Below are positions 1-6,935 of a DNA stretch of 11,150 nt, piece after piece; within the stretch, counting starts at the first letter, position 1; each line of letters starts with the position of its first letter. Source of the DNA: Pelagibacteraceae bacterium (GTDB lineage Bacteria; Pseudomonadota; Alphaproteobacteria; Pelagibacterales; Pelagibacteraceae). The notes beneath the pieces were generated by a model that did no database searches, was not told the DNA's origin, and worked only from the letters and a program-made list of their open reading frames with translations. The stretch spans positions 103,995-115,144 of the forward strand of contig NYVZ01000018.1 of NCBI GenBank assembly GCA_002684895.1, read 5' to 3'. A program made the translations under genes and the position numbers.

Positions 1-48
1 ATCAATAATATAATTTGTGTTAGATCTAATATCTTTAATGCTTAACAT
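1..48 (-). CDS. serS: Seryl-tRNA synthetase, N-terminal fragment (cut by window edge)
   Basis: Only the first 16 codons are in the window. Read on the minus strand from the ATG at 48-46 they give MLSIKDIRSNTNYIID, which has the pattern of the SerS start (M-L-x-I-K-x-I-R-x-N) and leads into the N-terminal coiled-coil arm that holds tRNA-Ser. The ATG overlaps the tatC stop by one base (TAATG), suggesting translational coupling. A serS gene directly after tatC is a common alphaproteobacterial order. The enzyme charges tRNA-Ser with serine in the cytoplasm, but its catalytic domain lies outside the window. The call rests on a short match plus context, so it is likely rather than certain. Confidence 0.8.
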   Translation of the reverse strand, partial: MLSIKDIRSNTNYIID

Positions 49-791
49 TATTTTTTCTCGACAAGTTTAACCGTATAAATAGATATTTCATACAACAATA
101 AAAGTGGTAAAGCCAATCCAATTTGCGTTACTGGGTCGGGAGGAGTTAATAAGGCTGCTATACTAAATATAATTATAACGACGTATTTTCTTCTATTTTT
201 TAAATATTCTGAAGTAATGAATCCTACCTTGCCAAGTAAAGTTAAAAAAACAGGTAATTGAAAACTTATACCGAATGCTAAAATTAAACGCATAACTAAT
301 GAAAGATATTCATTCACTTTAGCTTCAAGTTGAATGGGCAAAGAACCATTAATTGAAGTAGACTCAAAAGATAAAAAAAACTTAATGGCAATTGGCATAA
401 TTAAATAGTAAACCAGCATACCGCCCAAAAGGAAAAGAATTGGAGTGGCCATTAAAAATGGAAAAAGTGCTAGTTTTTCATCTTTGTATAACCCTGGAGC
501 TATAAATTTCCAAATCTGAATTAAAATTAATGGACAGCAAAAAAAGAAGGCTGAAAAAAAAGCTAATTTTATATAGGTTAGAAAAGTTTCGTGTAAAGCA
601 GTAAATATTAATCTACGATCATTACCATCATTTTTTACTGCTTGGGCATATGGGTCGACTAAAAAATTATATATTTTGTCTGAAAAAATATAACAGACAA
701 CAAATGCTATAATTAAAAATAATATTGATTTTATTAAACGACTACGCAATTCAATTAAATGTTCGCCGATAGTAATTTTTTTTTCTGACAT
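48..791 (-). CDS. tatC: Sec-independent protein translocase TatC
   Basis: TatC is the multi-spanning inner-membrane subunit that recognises twin-arginine signal peptides and, with TatB, forms the receptor for export of folded proteins. The 247-residue product has the family length. The cytoplasmic N-terminus carries HLIELRSRL (residues 11-19), the conserved signal-peptide contact region. About six hydrophobic segments follow, near residues 20-40, 70-95, 108-135, 163-187, 203-216 and 224-241. Other family marks are PGLYKDEK (99-106), FQLP (177-180) and TPPDP (216-220). The ATG follows the tatB stop with no gap, and the TAA overlaps the serS ATG by one base. I see no strong Shine-Dalgarno sequence, so translation is probably coupled to tatB. 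Confidence 0.97.
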   Translation of the reverse strand: MSEKKITIGEHLIELRSRLIKSILFLIIAFVVCYIFSDKIYNFLVDPYAQAVKNDGNDRRLIFTALHETFLTYIKLAFFSAFFFCCPLILIQIWKFIAPGLYKDEKLALFPFLMATPILFLLGGMLVYYLIMPIAIKFFLSFESTSINGSLPIQLEAKVNEYLSLVMRLILAFGISFQLPVFLTLLGKVGFITSEYLKNRRKYVVIIIFSIAALLTPPDPVTQIGLALPLLLLYEISIYTVKLVEKK

Positions 792-1004
792 TTAAGAATT
801 TTTTTTATTTTTATTTTTATTTTCACTATCAGTATCCATGTCTACTGAATGCTCTATGTCATCTTGAATATTTGAAACTAAAGATTTAATTTTTTTAATT
901 GAACCGGCAATTTTTTTTAAAACTACGGGCATATCTTTTGGCCCTATTATAAGTACTGCTAAAATGATAATGACCAATAACTCAGACCATCCTATCTGAG
1001 GCAT
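792..1004 (-). CDS. tatB: Sec-independent protein translocase TatB
   Basis: TatB is a single-span membrane protein that partners TatC in the twin-arginine receptor complex. The 70-residue product begins MPQIGWSELL, with the polar Glu8 at the start of the membrane segment that typifies TatB. A hydrophobic helix spans about residues 8-20. The hinge GPKDMP (21-26) matches the TatB form rather than the FGRGK hinge of TatA. An amphipathic helix follows (about 27-48), then a short acidic and Asn/Lys-rich tail. Many TatB proteins are 100-200 residues, so the tail here is strongly shortened. It lies 3 bp after tatA and abuts tatC. A GAGAG-like stretch upstream may serve as a weak ribosome binding site. 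Confidence 0.93.
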   Translation of the reverse strand: MPQIGWSELLVIIILAVLIIGPKDMPVVLKKIAGSIKKIKSLVSNIQDDIEHSVDMDTDSENKNKNKKNS

Positions 1005-1007
1005 CAG

Positions 1008-1199
1008 TTAACTCTCTGATTTATTGTTGTTATCGTTATCTGAAATAGATTTGTTATTATCAGGGTCATCCGACAAACCCTTTTTAAAACTTTTTATACC
1101 TTTGGCTACATCGCCCATTAAAGATGAAATTTTCCCTCTCCCAAAAAGAAGAACAATAAGTGCTGCTACTATTGCAATTTGCCAAAAACTTGGAGCCAT
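1008..1199 (-). CDS. tatA: Sec-independent protein translocase TatA
   Basis: TatA oligomerises to form the translocation pore or weakened membrane patch of the twin-arginine system. The 63-residue product has the standard layout: a short periplasmic N-terminus, a membrane helix near residues 5-19, the FGRGK hinge (19-23), an amphipathic helix (about 24-42) and an acidic Asn/Asp/Ser-rich tail. It begins the tatA-tatB-tatC series after the largest gap in the window (39 bp). A sigma70-like promoter there has its -10 box ending 6 bases before the ATG, so transcription would start at or beside the start codon. No Shine-Dalgarno sequence is visible, which fits a leaderless message. Confidence 0.95.
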   Translation of the reverse strand: MAPSFWQIAIVAALIVLLFGRGKISSLMGDVAKGIKSFKKGLSDDPDNNKSISDNDNNNKSES

Positions 1200-1205
1200 A
1201 TTTTA

Positions 1206-1234
1206 ATTATATTGAAATTAAAATTTAATTACAA
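1206..1234 (-). promoter_or_regulatory. Probable sigma70-type promoter of tatABC
   Basis: On the minus strand a -35-like TTGTAA (1234-1229) is followed after exactly 17 bp by a perfect -10 box TATAAT (1211-1206). The predicted start is about 1199-1200, on or next to the A of the tatA ATG, implying a leaderless or nearly leaderless mRNA. It sits in the only gap over 11 bp in the window. The -35 matches TTGACA at 4 of 6 positions. In DNA this AT-rich a chance TATAAT is possible, so the 17-bp spacing and the position carry the call. Confidence 0.6.
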
Positions 1235-1238
1235 GAGG

Positions 1239-1880
1239 TTATTTATCCTCATTTAAGGTATCAGAAATCATATCATCAATGTTTGAGTATATATCCTCTC
1301 TATTTTCACTTTTTTCAGCATCAACGAACTTAGATGTTCCAAATATAGAACTATCAACCCTGCTATCAATTAAACCTGCTGCTAGGAGTTCATCTGCATT
1401 AGGCAAATCATTTAAACTGTTAATATTAAAATGATTAAGAAATTTATCAGTTGTCACGTATAACAATGGCTTACCAGGAATATCTTTTCTTCCATTGGGC
1501 TTGACCCACGCAAGTTCAAACAATATTTCCAAAGTTCCAGTGCTAAAAGATACCCCTCTTATTTCTTCAATTTCAGATCTCGTTACAGGTTGATGGTAAG
1601 CAATTATAGCTAAAGTTTCTATTGCTGCTTTTGACAATTTTTTTTGTATTACGATCTCTTTCTTTAATTTGCTAGACAAATCTTCTGCAGTTCTAAATGA
1701 CCACTTGTTTGCCAACTGAACTAAATTAACACCTCTTTCAGAGTAGTCCTTTTGTAATTCATATAATATTTTTAAAGCATCACTACCAGTTTTGATCTTA
1801 GATTTAATAGTTGCGATATCCAAAGGTTCGCTTGCAGCAAATAATATAGCCTCAATAAGGTTTTTATCTTTTTTTTTCAT
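1239..1880 (-). CDS. scpB: Segregation and condensation protein ScpB
   Basis: ScpB is the winged-helix accessory subunit of the SMC-ScpAB condensin, which compacts and helps segregate the chromosome. The 213-residue product has the usual form. The opening, LIEAILFAASEPL (residues 8-20), is the first ScpB helix. The second winged-helix region carries ETLAIIAYHQPVTRSEIEEI (88-107) followed by RGVS, the most conserved family block. The C-terminal tail is acidic and low in complexity, as is common in ScpB. Its ATG overlaps the scpA TGA as ATGA, so the two subunits are almost certainly made from one message. The smc gene is not in the window. Confidence 0.95.
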   Translation of the reverse strand: MKKKDKNLIEAILFAASEPLDIATIKSKIKTGSDALKILYELQKDYSERGVNLVQLANKWSFRTAEDLSSKLKKEIVIQKKLSKAAIETLAIIAYHQPVTRSEIEEIRGVSFSTGTLEILFELAWVKPNGRKDIPGKPLLYVTTDKFLNHFNINSLNDLPNADELLAAGLIDSRVDSSIFGTSKFVDAEKSENREDIYSNIDDMISDTLNEDK

Positions 1881-2659
1881 TTTTTTATTTTTAAATAAAT
1901 TTTATCAAAAAGTTTATTTTGTTTTATAATCAAATCACCTTCCCTAACCAATTCTAATCCAGCAACAAATGAGCCAGCATAACCCGTTTTTCTCAAATTT
2001 TTTTTAGTTTTAAACGTTTTTGGTATCAAGTCATAAATGTCACACCATTCTTTTAAACTTTCGAACATAGATGTAATTTTCTTAATAGCCTCTTCCATTG
2101 TGTATGTTTTTAATTTTTTAATACTGATAGATGAAAAATTTTTTCTTTTTTTAAAATCTGCATATGATTTTATTAATTCATATAAAGAAAGGGAGTATTT
2201 TGGAGTATTTTTCTTTTTTATTCCTTCTCTAATTCCTCTAAAAAAAATATCTACGCCCATTTGTTTTTTTGTCATCAATTGATCAGATAACAATCTAATC
2301 ATTTCTAACTTTCTTAACTGTAACTTTAGTTTTTCAGCCATCTTAGCTGCTGAAAAATCATCGTCAAAATCTTCCGGCAAAAGCAATCTTGATTTTAAAT
2401 ATGCCAACCAAGAGGCCATAACCAAAAAATCTGCAGCAATTTCTAAATTTTTTTTAATTTTATCAACAAATTCAATATACTGGTCTGCTAACTGGACAAT
2501 GGAAATTTTCATTAAGTCCACTTTTTGTGTTTTAGCCAAATCTAACAAAAGATCCAGTGGCCCTTCATAGTTATCTATATTTAATTCAAGAACCTTTTCA
2601 TTAATTACTGTTCTATTGATATTAACGTTTATTTCTTTAGATTTTTTTGATTCTTCCAT
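1877..2659 (-). CDS. scpA: Segregation and condensation protein ScpA (kleisin)
   Basis: ScpA is the kleisin that bridges the SMC heads and binds the ScpB dimer. The 260-residue product shows the family signature YEGPLDLLLDL (residues 31-41), then KVDLMKISIVQLADQYIEF (46-64), and a SWLAYLKSRLLLPED block (83-97) in the N-terminal SMC-neck-binding domain. A basic middle and a C-terminal helical region follow. The ATG at 2659 is the only plausible start before the signature and gives a 31-bp overlap with the 3' end of nagZ, so scpA translation probably depends on ribosomes finishing nagZ. Its stop overlaps scpB by 4 bp. Confidence 0.94.
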   Translation of the reverse strand: MEESKKSKEINVNINRTVINEKVLELNIDNYEGPLDLLLDLAKTQKVDLMKISIVQLADQYIEFVDKIKKNLEIAADFLVMASWLAYLKSRLLLPEDFDDDFSAAKMAEKLKLQLRKLEMIRLLSDQLMTKKQMGVDIFFRGIREGIKKKNTPKYSLSLYELIKSYADFKKRKNFSSISIKKLKTYTMEEAIKKITSMFESLKEWCDIYDLIPKTFKTKKNLRKTGYAGSFVAGLELVREGDLIIKQNKLFDKIYLKIKK

Positions 2660-3558
2660 TTTTTGATAATACTTACAATTTTATACATTTCATTAATTTT
2701 GCCATTACAATGTAAAATAATGTCATAACCTGCAATTAAAGGTTGCAGAGTTCTAGTGATTAGATTTTCTTTAAGAGCTTTCATGCAAATATCATCAGTC
2801 ATAATCAGTCCTTTATATTTAAGTTCTTTTCTAATAATAAAATAAATTTTTTTTGAATACGTAGCGATATGTTTGTCAATAGAAGAAAATTTTATGTGAG
2901 CTGTCATCATGAATTTAGATTTTAGATTTTTAAAACACACAAAATCATTTTTTTTTAAATAATTAAAACTTTCTTCAATCTCAGGGAGACTGAGATGACT
3001 GTCTACTTTGGACAAACCGTGTCCAGGTACATGCTTTGATATACAATTAATACCTCTTTTTTGATATTCATCTATAAAGTATTTCGATAATTTATTAACT
3101 ATTATCGGATTATTAGAAAATGATCTATTACCAATTACTTGATGAGTTTTTCTATATCTCAAGTCTGAAACTGGGTATGCAACAGTATTGATACCTAAAT
3201 GTTTAAAGAGTTTAACATTAAAGTTGATAAAAAACTGTGCTTCTTTTAAAAAATCATTTCTGTTTTTGGAATACAAGTCTCCAAAAAATTTAGCAGTAAA
3301 CTTATGCTGGTTAAATAAATTTGAAAATCTGTTTACACGCCCACCCTCATGATCAATCATAATCAAAGGATTGTTTTTTGATAAGATTTTTATATGACTG
3401 ACTAAATTTTGAAGTTGTAAGATATTAAATATGTTTCTTTTAAAAATAATATAGCCAAAAATCTCATTATTTTTAATAATATCTATTTCTTTATTTGTTA
3501 AAGTATATCCAGTTAATCCAAAAATAACAGGTATTATTTTGTTTTTAATAGATCCCAA
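2629..3558 (-). CDS. nagZ: Beta-N-acetylhexosaminidase NagZ (GH3)
   Basis: NagZ removes N-acetylglucosamine from 1,6-anhydro-muropeptides in the cytoplasm during peptidoglycan recycling. The 309-residue product is slightly shorter than the roughly 340 of E. coli. It has the GH3 NagZ motifs: MIDHEGGRVNRF (67-78), the loop signature KHVPGHG (175-181) with DSH (186-188) supplying the catalytic Asp/His pair, MTAHI (218-222), and MTDDICM (253-259), whose first Asp (255) is the expected nucleophile. The start is TTG. The frame is closed just upstream by a TGA, and GAGGA lies 9 bases before the TTG. The start of the gene overlaps the preceding small gene by 25 bp and its end overlaps scpA by 31 bp. 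Confidence 0.94.
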   Translation of the reverse strand: MGSIKNKIIPVIFGLTGYTLTNKEIDIIKNNEIFGYIIFKRNIFNILQLQNLVSHIKILSKNNPLIMIDHEGGRVNRFSNLFNQHKFTAKFFGDLYSKNRNDFLKEAQFFINFNVKLFKHLGINTVAYPVSDLRYRKTHQVIGNRSFSNNPIIVNKLSKYFIDEYQKRGINCISKHVPGHGLSKVDSHLSLPEIEESFNYLKKNDFVCFKNLKSKFMMTAHIKFSSIDKHIATYSKKIYFIIRKELKYKGLIMTDDICMKALKENLITRTLQPLIAGYDIILHCNGKINEMYKIVSIIKKWKNQKNLKK

Positions 3559-3791
3559 AATTCTTTTTCCTCACTATTTTTTTTAAAGTATTTCGAATTA
3601 TCTTTAAATTTTTTAAAATTTTTATTACTTTTAATGGTAGAAATATTATCTAGATATTTCGCCAAAAAAATATTATAGTTTTCTCTCGCTAATTTTTTTT
3701 TTACAAGAAAGTTTTCTGAAAAATAATTGTTTATTACTGATGAAAAAAAAACAACAAAAACTAGTGCGGATAATATTTTACAGTAATACAT
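3534..3791 (-). CDS. Small single-span membrane or exported protein of unknown function between argS and nagZ
   Basis: I do not recognise this 85-residue protein. An N-terminal hydrophobic stretch (about residues 5-23) would act as an uncleaved anchor or signal peptide and leave about 60 Lys/Asn-rich, strongly basic residues outside the membrane, ending with an acidic-then-basic tail around a Trp. No cysteine pair, lipobox or known domain is visible. In many Alphaproteobacteria this slot holds a longer gene for a membrane-anchored SPOR-domain protein, which binds denuded peptidoglycan. The anchor would fit, but the roughly 70-residue SPOR fold appears absent. It may be a shrunken remnant or a separate small protein. 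The ATG overlaps the argS stop by one base (TAATG) and the end overlaps nagZ by 25 bp. The tight fit on both sides supports a real gene. Confidence 0.72.
   Translation of the reverse strand: MYYCKILSALVFVVFFSSVINNYFSENFLVKKKLARENYNIFLAKYLDNISTIKSNKNFKKFKDNSKYFKKNSEEKEFWDLLKTK
3568..3572 (-). promoter_or_regulatory. Shine-Dalgarno sequence deciding the TTG start of nagZ
   Basis: The minus strand reads GAGGA, 9 bases upstream of the TTG at 3558-3556. It is one of the few clear ribosome binding sites in the window. An in-frame TGA (3573-3571) overlaps it, so no longer NagZ frame exists. The only other nearby choice is an ATT codon directly before the TTG. Confidence 0.65.
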
Positions 3792-5494
3792 TACATTTTT
3801 TTTGATATATCAACATCAATGATTTTTAAACCAGTTTTTAAAATTATATAAAGTTTTTGTAACAAAAACAGTCTAGATTTTGAAATATCTTTATCAGGAT
3901 GATCAATAATTTTTAAATCTTCATTTGTTTTACCTAAATTCCAAAATGCGTGAAATTCAGAAGATAATTCATAAAGGTAGTATGGAATATGATGAACTTC
4001 CAGATTTGTCTGACACAAATTTATTATTTTTGGCCATTCTAAATATTTTTTTATCAAATTTAACTCCTGTTGATTTGAAATTAAGTCAAGTTGCGCATCT
4101 TTAATCTCTGTATCTATTTCAAATTTTGATTTATTAAATAATGAATTTAATCGAGCGCACGCATACTGTACATAGAACACAGGATTTTCTTTAGATTTAT
4201 CGTTGACTACATCAAAATCAAAATCTAGAGGCGATTGTGAACTTCTATAAACCATCATGAATCTAGCTGAATCTTTACCTACGGCATTTATCAAATCTTT
4301 TGCTAAAATAAAATCTCCTGCTCTTTTTGACATTCTGTAAGGCTTGCCGCCTTTGTACAATTTTACAATTTGACTAATTTTAATCTCAAATTTTTTTTTA
4401 TTATTTAAAGCAGAAACTGCTGAAGAAAGTCTCTTAATATACCCTGCATGATCTGCACCTAAAATATTTATGTAATGGTCATACTCTCGATTTAGTTTGT
4501 GATAGTGATAGGCAATGTCATTAGCAAAGTATGTCCAGGTATTGTCAGATTTTTGAAGAGCTCTATCAACATCGTCTCCGTAATTTGTTGCCTTAAATAA
4601 TAATTGCTCTCTCGGTTCCCAATCTTCAATTTCACCTTTGGGTTTGGGCAAAACGCCTTTGTATATAGCCCCTTTATCCTTCAATTTATTTATAGCTTTA
4701 GATAAAATATTTTCTCTAACAATAGCACTTTCTGAAGTAAATATATCATGGTTAATACCCATTATATCTAGATCATTTTTTATTAAATTCATTGCTAAAT
4801 CAATAGCTATTGAACGCAAGGTAATTTTGGCGTCTTCAAAATTATCATAATCATCGATGTTTATTTTCTTTAATATCTCTTTCGTTATATCAATTATGTA
4901 TGTTCCTGGATAAAGTCCTTGGTCTTCAGGAAATTTTTTTTTTTTTACAATTTCAACTGCCCTAAAGTAAATAGATTTTAAAAATAATGTAATTTGGTTA
5001 CCGTAATCGTTTATGTAGTACTCTTTTGATACATTGTGCCCACAATATTTTAATAAGTTGCTCAAAACATCACCGTATATGGCGCCTCTACAATGTCCTA
5101 TATGAAGAGGTCCAGTTGGATTGGCTGAGACAAACTCAATATTTATTTTTTTTGAACTTTTGTTGTTTGAGAATCCAAAATTATTTTGAATTTTACCTAA
5201 AAAATTTAGTAAAGTTTTTTTTTTGAAAGTGAAGTTAATAAACCCTGGTTTCGTTATTTCAATTTTATCAAAATCATTGTTATTTTTTACAATAAGATTT
5301 TTAAATTCTTCAGCTAAAATTAATGGATTTTTTTTTAAAGTAGAACTTAAAACTAGAGGTGCATTAAAAGAAATATCACCGAACATTTTTTGTTTAGGTG
5401 TTTCGACAGATATTTTGCTTTTTAATTTTTCATCAATATTAATGTGTTTAATTGATTGTAAAAAAATATCTTTATAATATTCAAATATATTCAT
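3791..5494 (-). CDS. argS: Arginyl-tRNA synthetase
   Basis: This class I synthetase charges tRNA-Arg in the cytoplasm. The 567-residue product has family length. The N-terminal tRNA-D-loop-binding domain is about residues 1-110. The catalytic core starts at INIEFVSANPTGPLHIGH (117-134), with the HIGH motif at 131-134. DYGNQ (163-167) and the conserved LGADHAGY stretch (345-352) follow. The KMSKS counterpart is RMSKR (387-391). The C-terminal anticodon-binding helical bundle is about 430-567. It starts 2 bp after dgt and overlaps the small downstream gene by one base. A run of 13 adenines on the coding strand encodes four lysines at 184-187. Confidence 0.97.
   Translation of the reverse strand: MNIFEYYKDIFLQSIKHINIDEKLKSKISVETPKQKMFGDISFNAPLVLSSTLKKNPLILAEEFKNLIVKNNNDFDKIEITKPGFINFTFKKKTLLNFLGKIQNNFGFSNNKSSKKINIEFVSANPTGPLHIGHCRGAIYGDVLSNLLKYCGHNVSKEYYINDYGNQITLFLKSIYFRAVEIVKKKKFPEDQGLYPGTYIIDITKEILKKINIDDYDNFEDAKITLRSIAIDLAMNLIKNDLDIMGINHDIFTSESAIVRENILSKAINKLKDKGAIYKGVLPKPKGEIEDWEPREQLLFKATNYGDDVDRALQKSDNTWTYFANDIAYHYHKLNREYDHYINILGADHAGYIKRLSSAVSALNNKKKFEIKISQIVKLYKGGKPYRMSKRAGDFILAKDLINAVGKDSARFMMVYRSSQSPLDFDFDVVNDKSKENPVFYVQYACARLNSLFNKSKFEIDTEIKDAQLDLISNQQELNLIKKYLEWPKIINLCQTNLEVHHIPYYLYELSSEFHAFWNLGKTNEDLKIIDHPDKDISKSRLFLLQKLYIILKTGLKIIDVDISKKM
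4934..4946 (-). repeat. 13-nt homopolymer (A on the coding strand) inside argS
   Basis: The plus strand carries 13 consecutive T, giving A13 in the argS sense strand. It spans the last base of a Val codon and four AAA Lys codons (residues 184-187). It is the longest homopolymer I saw. Others of 10 nt occur at 3693-3702 in the small unknown gene, 5215-5224 in argS and 7138-7147 in xthA. Runs of this length are prone to polymerase slippage. Confidence 0.95.
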
Positions 5495-5496
5495 TT

Positions 5497-6606
5497 TTAT
5501 TTAATAGAATTGTAAACATTTAAAGCAAATTTGTCAGTCATTCCAGATATGTAATCAGCAATATTCCTGTCCTCACTAAAATTTTTATTAAAATTAGGTA
5601 TTTTTTTAATATTATTTTTAAAGTACAGAAATAATTGTTTAATAATTTCTTCTGAATTTGTATTCCATTTTTTTATACTATTATGATTATACATTTTGAT
5701 TTTTAAAAAATTTCTTATTTCATCTAATCCAATAATAACATCATTAGAAAAATTAATAATATTAAAGTTTCTCTTATAAACATCATCAATATTTTTAATT
5801 TTCTCAGCATTAATTTTATCTCGTGAATTTTCAATTAAATCAGTTACAAGCATGTTTAATAATTTTCTAACTATTTCCTTTTTGTTTATTTTATTTTTAT
5901 TATTGAAGACTTTTTTCAAATATTTTAACTCAAATAAATCCTCAATATCAAATAATTCTGCTCTTAAACCATCATCTATATCATGACAATTATAAGCAAT
6001 GTCATCTGATAGCGAGCTTATTTGAGCTTCTAAACTTCCAGAATTTTTAAAGCTAATTCCATAGTCAAATATTTCTGGTAATTGATTTTTTATAACATCG
6101 CAATTATTTAATGGTCCATTATGCTTTAGCAACCCATCGATACAATTCAAAGACAAGTTAAGACCCTTTTGATCATTGTATGTATCTTCGAGTAAAATTA
6201 ATATTCTTAATGACTGAACATTATGATCAAATACATCGCCGTTTAAACAGCTGGAAAGCGCTGTTTCTCCAGCATGTCCAAAGGGGGTGTGTCCTAAATC
6301 ATGCGCTAAGCTAAGAACTTCACAAAGATCCTCGTTTAATTTTAAAACTCTTGCTACTGATCTTGCTATTTGAGAAACTTCTAACGAGTGTGTCAATCTT
6401 GTTCTAAAATGATCACCCTCATAATAAACAAAAACTTGGGTTTTGTACTTTAACCTTCTAAATGAGTTGCTATGAATAACCCTATCTCTATCCCTTTGAA
6501 ATTCACCTCTGTATTGGCTTGGAGTATATGGATATTTTCTACCTAAAAAATTATCATCTTTTGATGCAAATGCAGCCAAATTGGAGTATTTATATTTGAT
6601 ATCCAT
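5497..6606 (-). CDS. dgt: Deoxyguanosinetriphosphate triphosphohydrolase-like protein (HD domain)
   Basis: Dgt-family enzymes hydrolyse dNTPs, classically dGTP, to the nucleoside and triphosphate, which tunes nucleotide pools. The 369-residue product has the family N-terminus, with RDRDRVIHSNSFRRLKYKTQ at 38-57. Metal-binding HD residues are visible: H73 in RLTHSLEV, H102-D103 in LAHDLGHTPFGHAGE, and the later Asp in SDDIAYNCHD. The C-terminal half is Lys/Asn-rich and less conserved. The name follows the alphaproteobacterial dgtP-like branch, and substrate preference cannot be read from sequence. It starts the long minus-strand series and is divergent from erpA across 11 bp. This dgt-erpA-xthA neighbourhood is common in Alphaproteobacteria. 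Confidence 0.93.
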   Translation of the reverse strand: MDIKYKYSNLAAFASKDDNFLGRKYPYTPSQYRGEFQRDRDRVIHSNSFRRLKYKTQVFVYYEGDHFRTRLTHSLEVSQIARSVARVLKLNEDLCEVLSLAHDLGHTPFGHAGETALSSCLNGDVFDHNVQSLRILILLEDTYNDQKGLNLSLNCIDGLLKHNGPLNNCDVIKNQLPEIFDYGISFKNSGSLEAQISSLSDDIAYNCHDIDDGLRAELFDIEDLFELKYLKKVFNNKNKINKKEIVRKLLNMLVTDLIENSRDKINAEKIKNIDDVYKRNFNIINFSNDVIIGLDEIRNFLKIKMYNHNSIKKWNTNSEEIIKQLFLYFKNNIKKIPNFNKNFSEDRNIADYISGMTDKFALNVYNSIK

Positions 6607-6617
6607 TTATATTTAAA
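6607..6617. promoter_or_regulatory. 11-bp divergent junction between dgt and erpA
   Basis: Only 11 AT bases separate the two start codons, so both promoters must lie within the opposite genes' 5' coding ends or give leaderless transcripts. On the plus strand there are TATATT boxes (5 of 6 to TATAAT) at 6591-6596 and 6608-6613, but no good -35 at the right spacing. I see no clear -10/-35 pair toward dgt either. The region is marked for its position, not for a proven element. Confidence 0.4.
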
Positions 6618-6935
6618 ATGACGAATACAATTGAAATAACAGAAAATGCAAAAAAACAAATAGTTAAACTACTTTTAAATGAACCAAAAGGTTCATTTTT
6701 TAGAGTTTCTGTTGAGGGAGGTGGTTGCTCTGGCTTTAAATACAACTTTTCAATAGATAATAAGTCCAATGAAAACGATATCTTAATTGATCAAATTTTA
6801 ATTGATAAAATCAGTCATGAATTTATTAAAAATTCAAAATTGGATTATGAGCAAAATTTGATGAGTGAGTCATTTAGAATCACAAATCCAGATGCTAAAG
6901 CATCGTGTGGATGCGGTATATCCTTTTCTATATGA
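6618..6935 (+). CDS. erpA: Iron-sulfur cluster insertion protein ErpA (A-type carrier)
   Basis: A-type carriers receive Fe-S clusters from the scaffold and pass them to apo-enzymes. The 105-residue product is a complete HesB/IscA-family protein with the three cluster-binding cysteines: C37 in GGGCSGF and C97/C99 in SCGCGISF near the C-terminus. ErpA is chosen over IscA because this dgt-erpA-xthA position is where alphaproteobacterial ErpA is usually found; an IscA or SufA label is not excluded. No Shine-Dalgarno sequence is visible before the ATG. The TGA overlaps the xthA ATG as ATGA, so the pair is probably coupled. Confidence 0.9.
   Translation: MTNTIEITENAKKQIVKLLLNEPKGSFFRVSVEGGGCSGFKYNFSIDNKSNENDILIDQILIDKISHEFIKNSKLDYEQNLMSESFRITNPDAKASCGCGISFSI

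Noticed and set aside
1024..1206. Plus-strand 60-codon frame opposite tatA
   Set aside because: It is the mirror of the tatA coding sequence, which has clear TatA motifs.
2037..2282. Plus-strand 81-codon frame opposite scpA
   Set aside because: Phe/Ile/Leu-rich shadow of lysine-rich coding sequence on the other strand, with no domain, spacing or ribosome binding site to support it.
4638..5477. Three plus-strand frames opposite argS
   Set aside because: They arise from complement of AT-rich, Lys-rich codons and overlap the conserved HIGH region of ArgS, so are not credible genes.
6581..6613. Promoter for erpA using TTGGAG and a downstream AT box
   Set aside because: TTGGAG matches -35 at only 3 of 6 positions, and at 17-bp spacing the -10 position reads CATTTA. 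TATATT boxes nearby have no matching -35, so no specific promoter is called.
6905..6931. GTG start giving xthA nine extra N-terminal residues
   Set aside because: The family N-terminus begins at the ATG at 6932, with N7 and E34 then at their usual numbers, and that ATG makes a 4-bp ATGA overlap with erpA.
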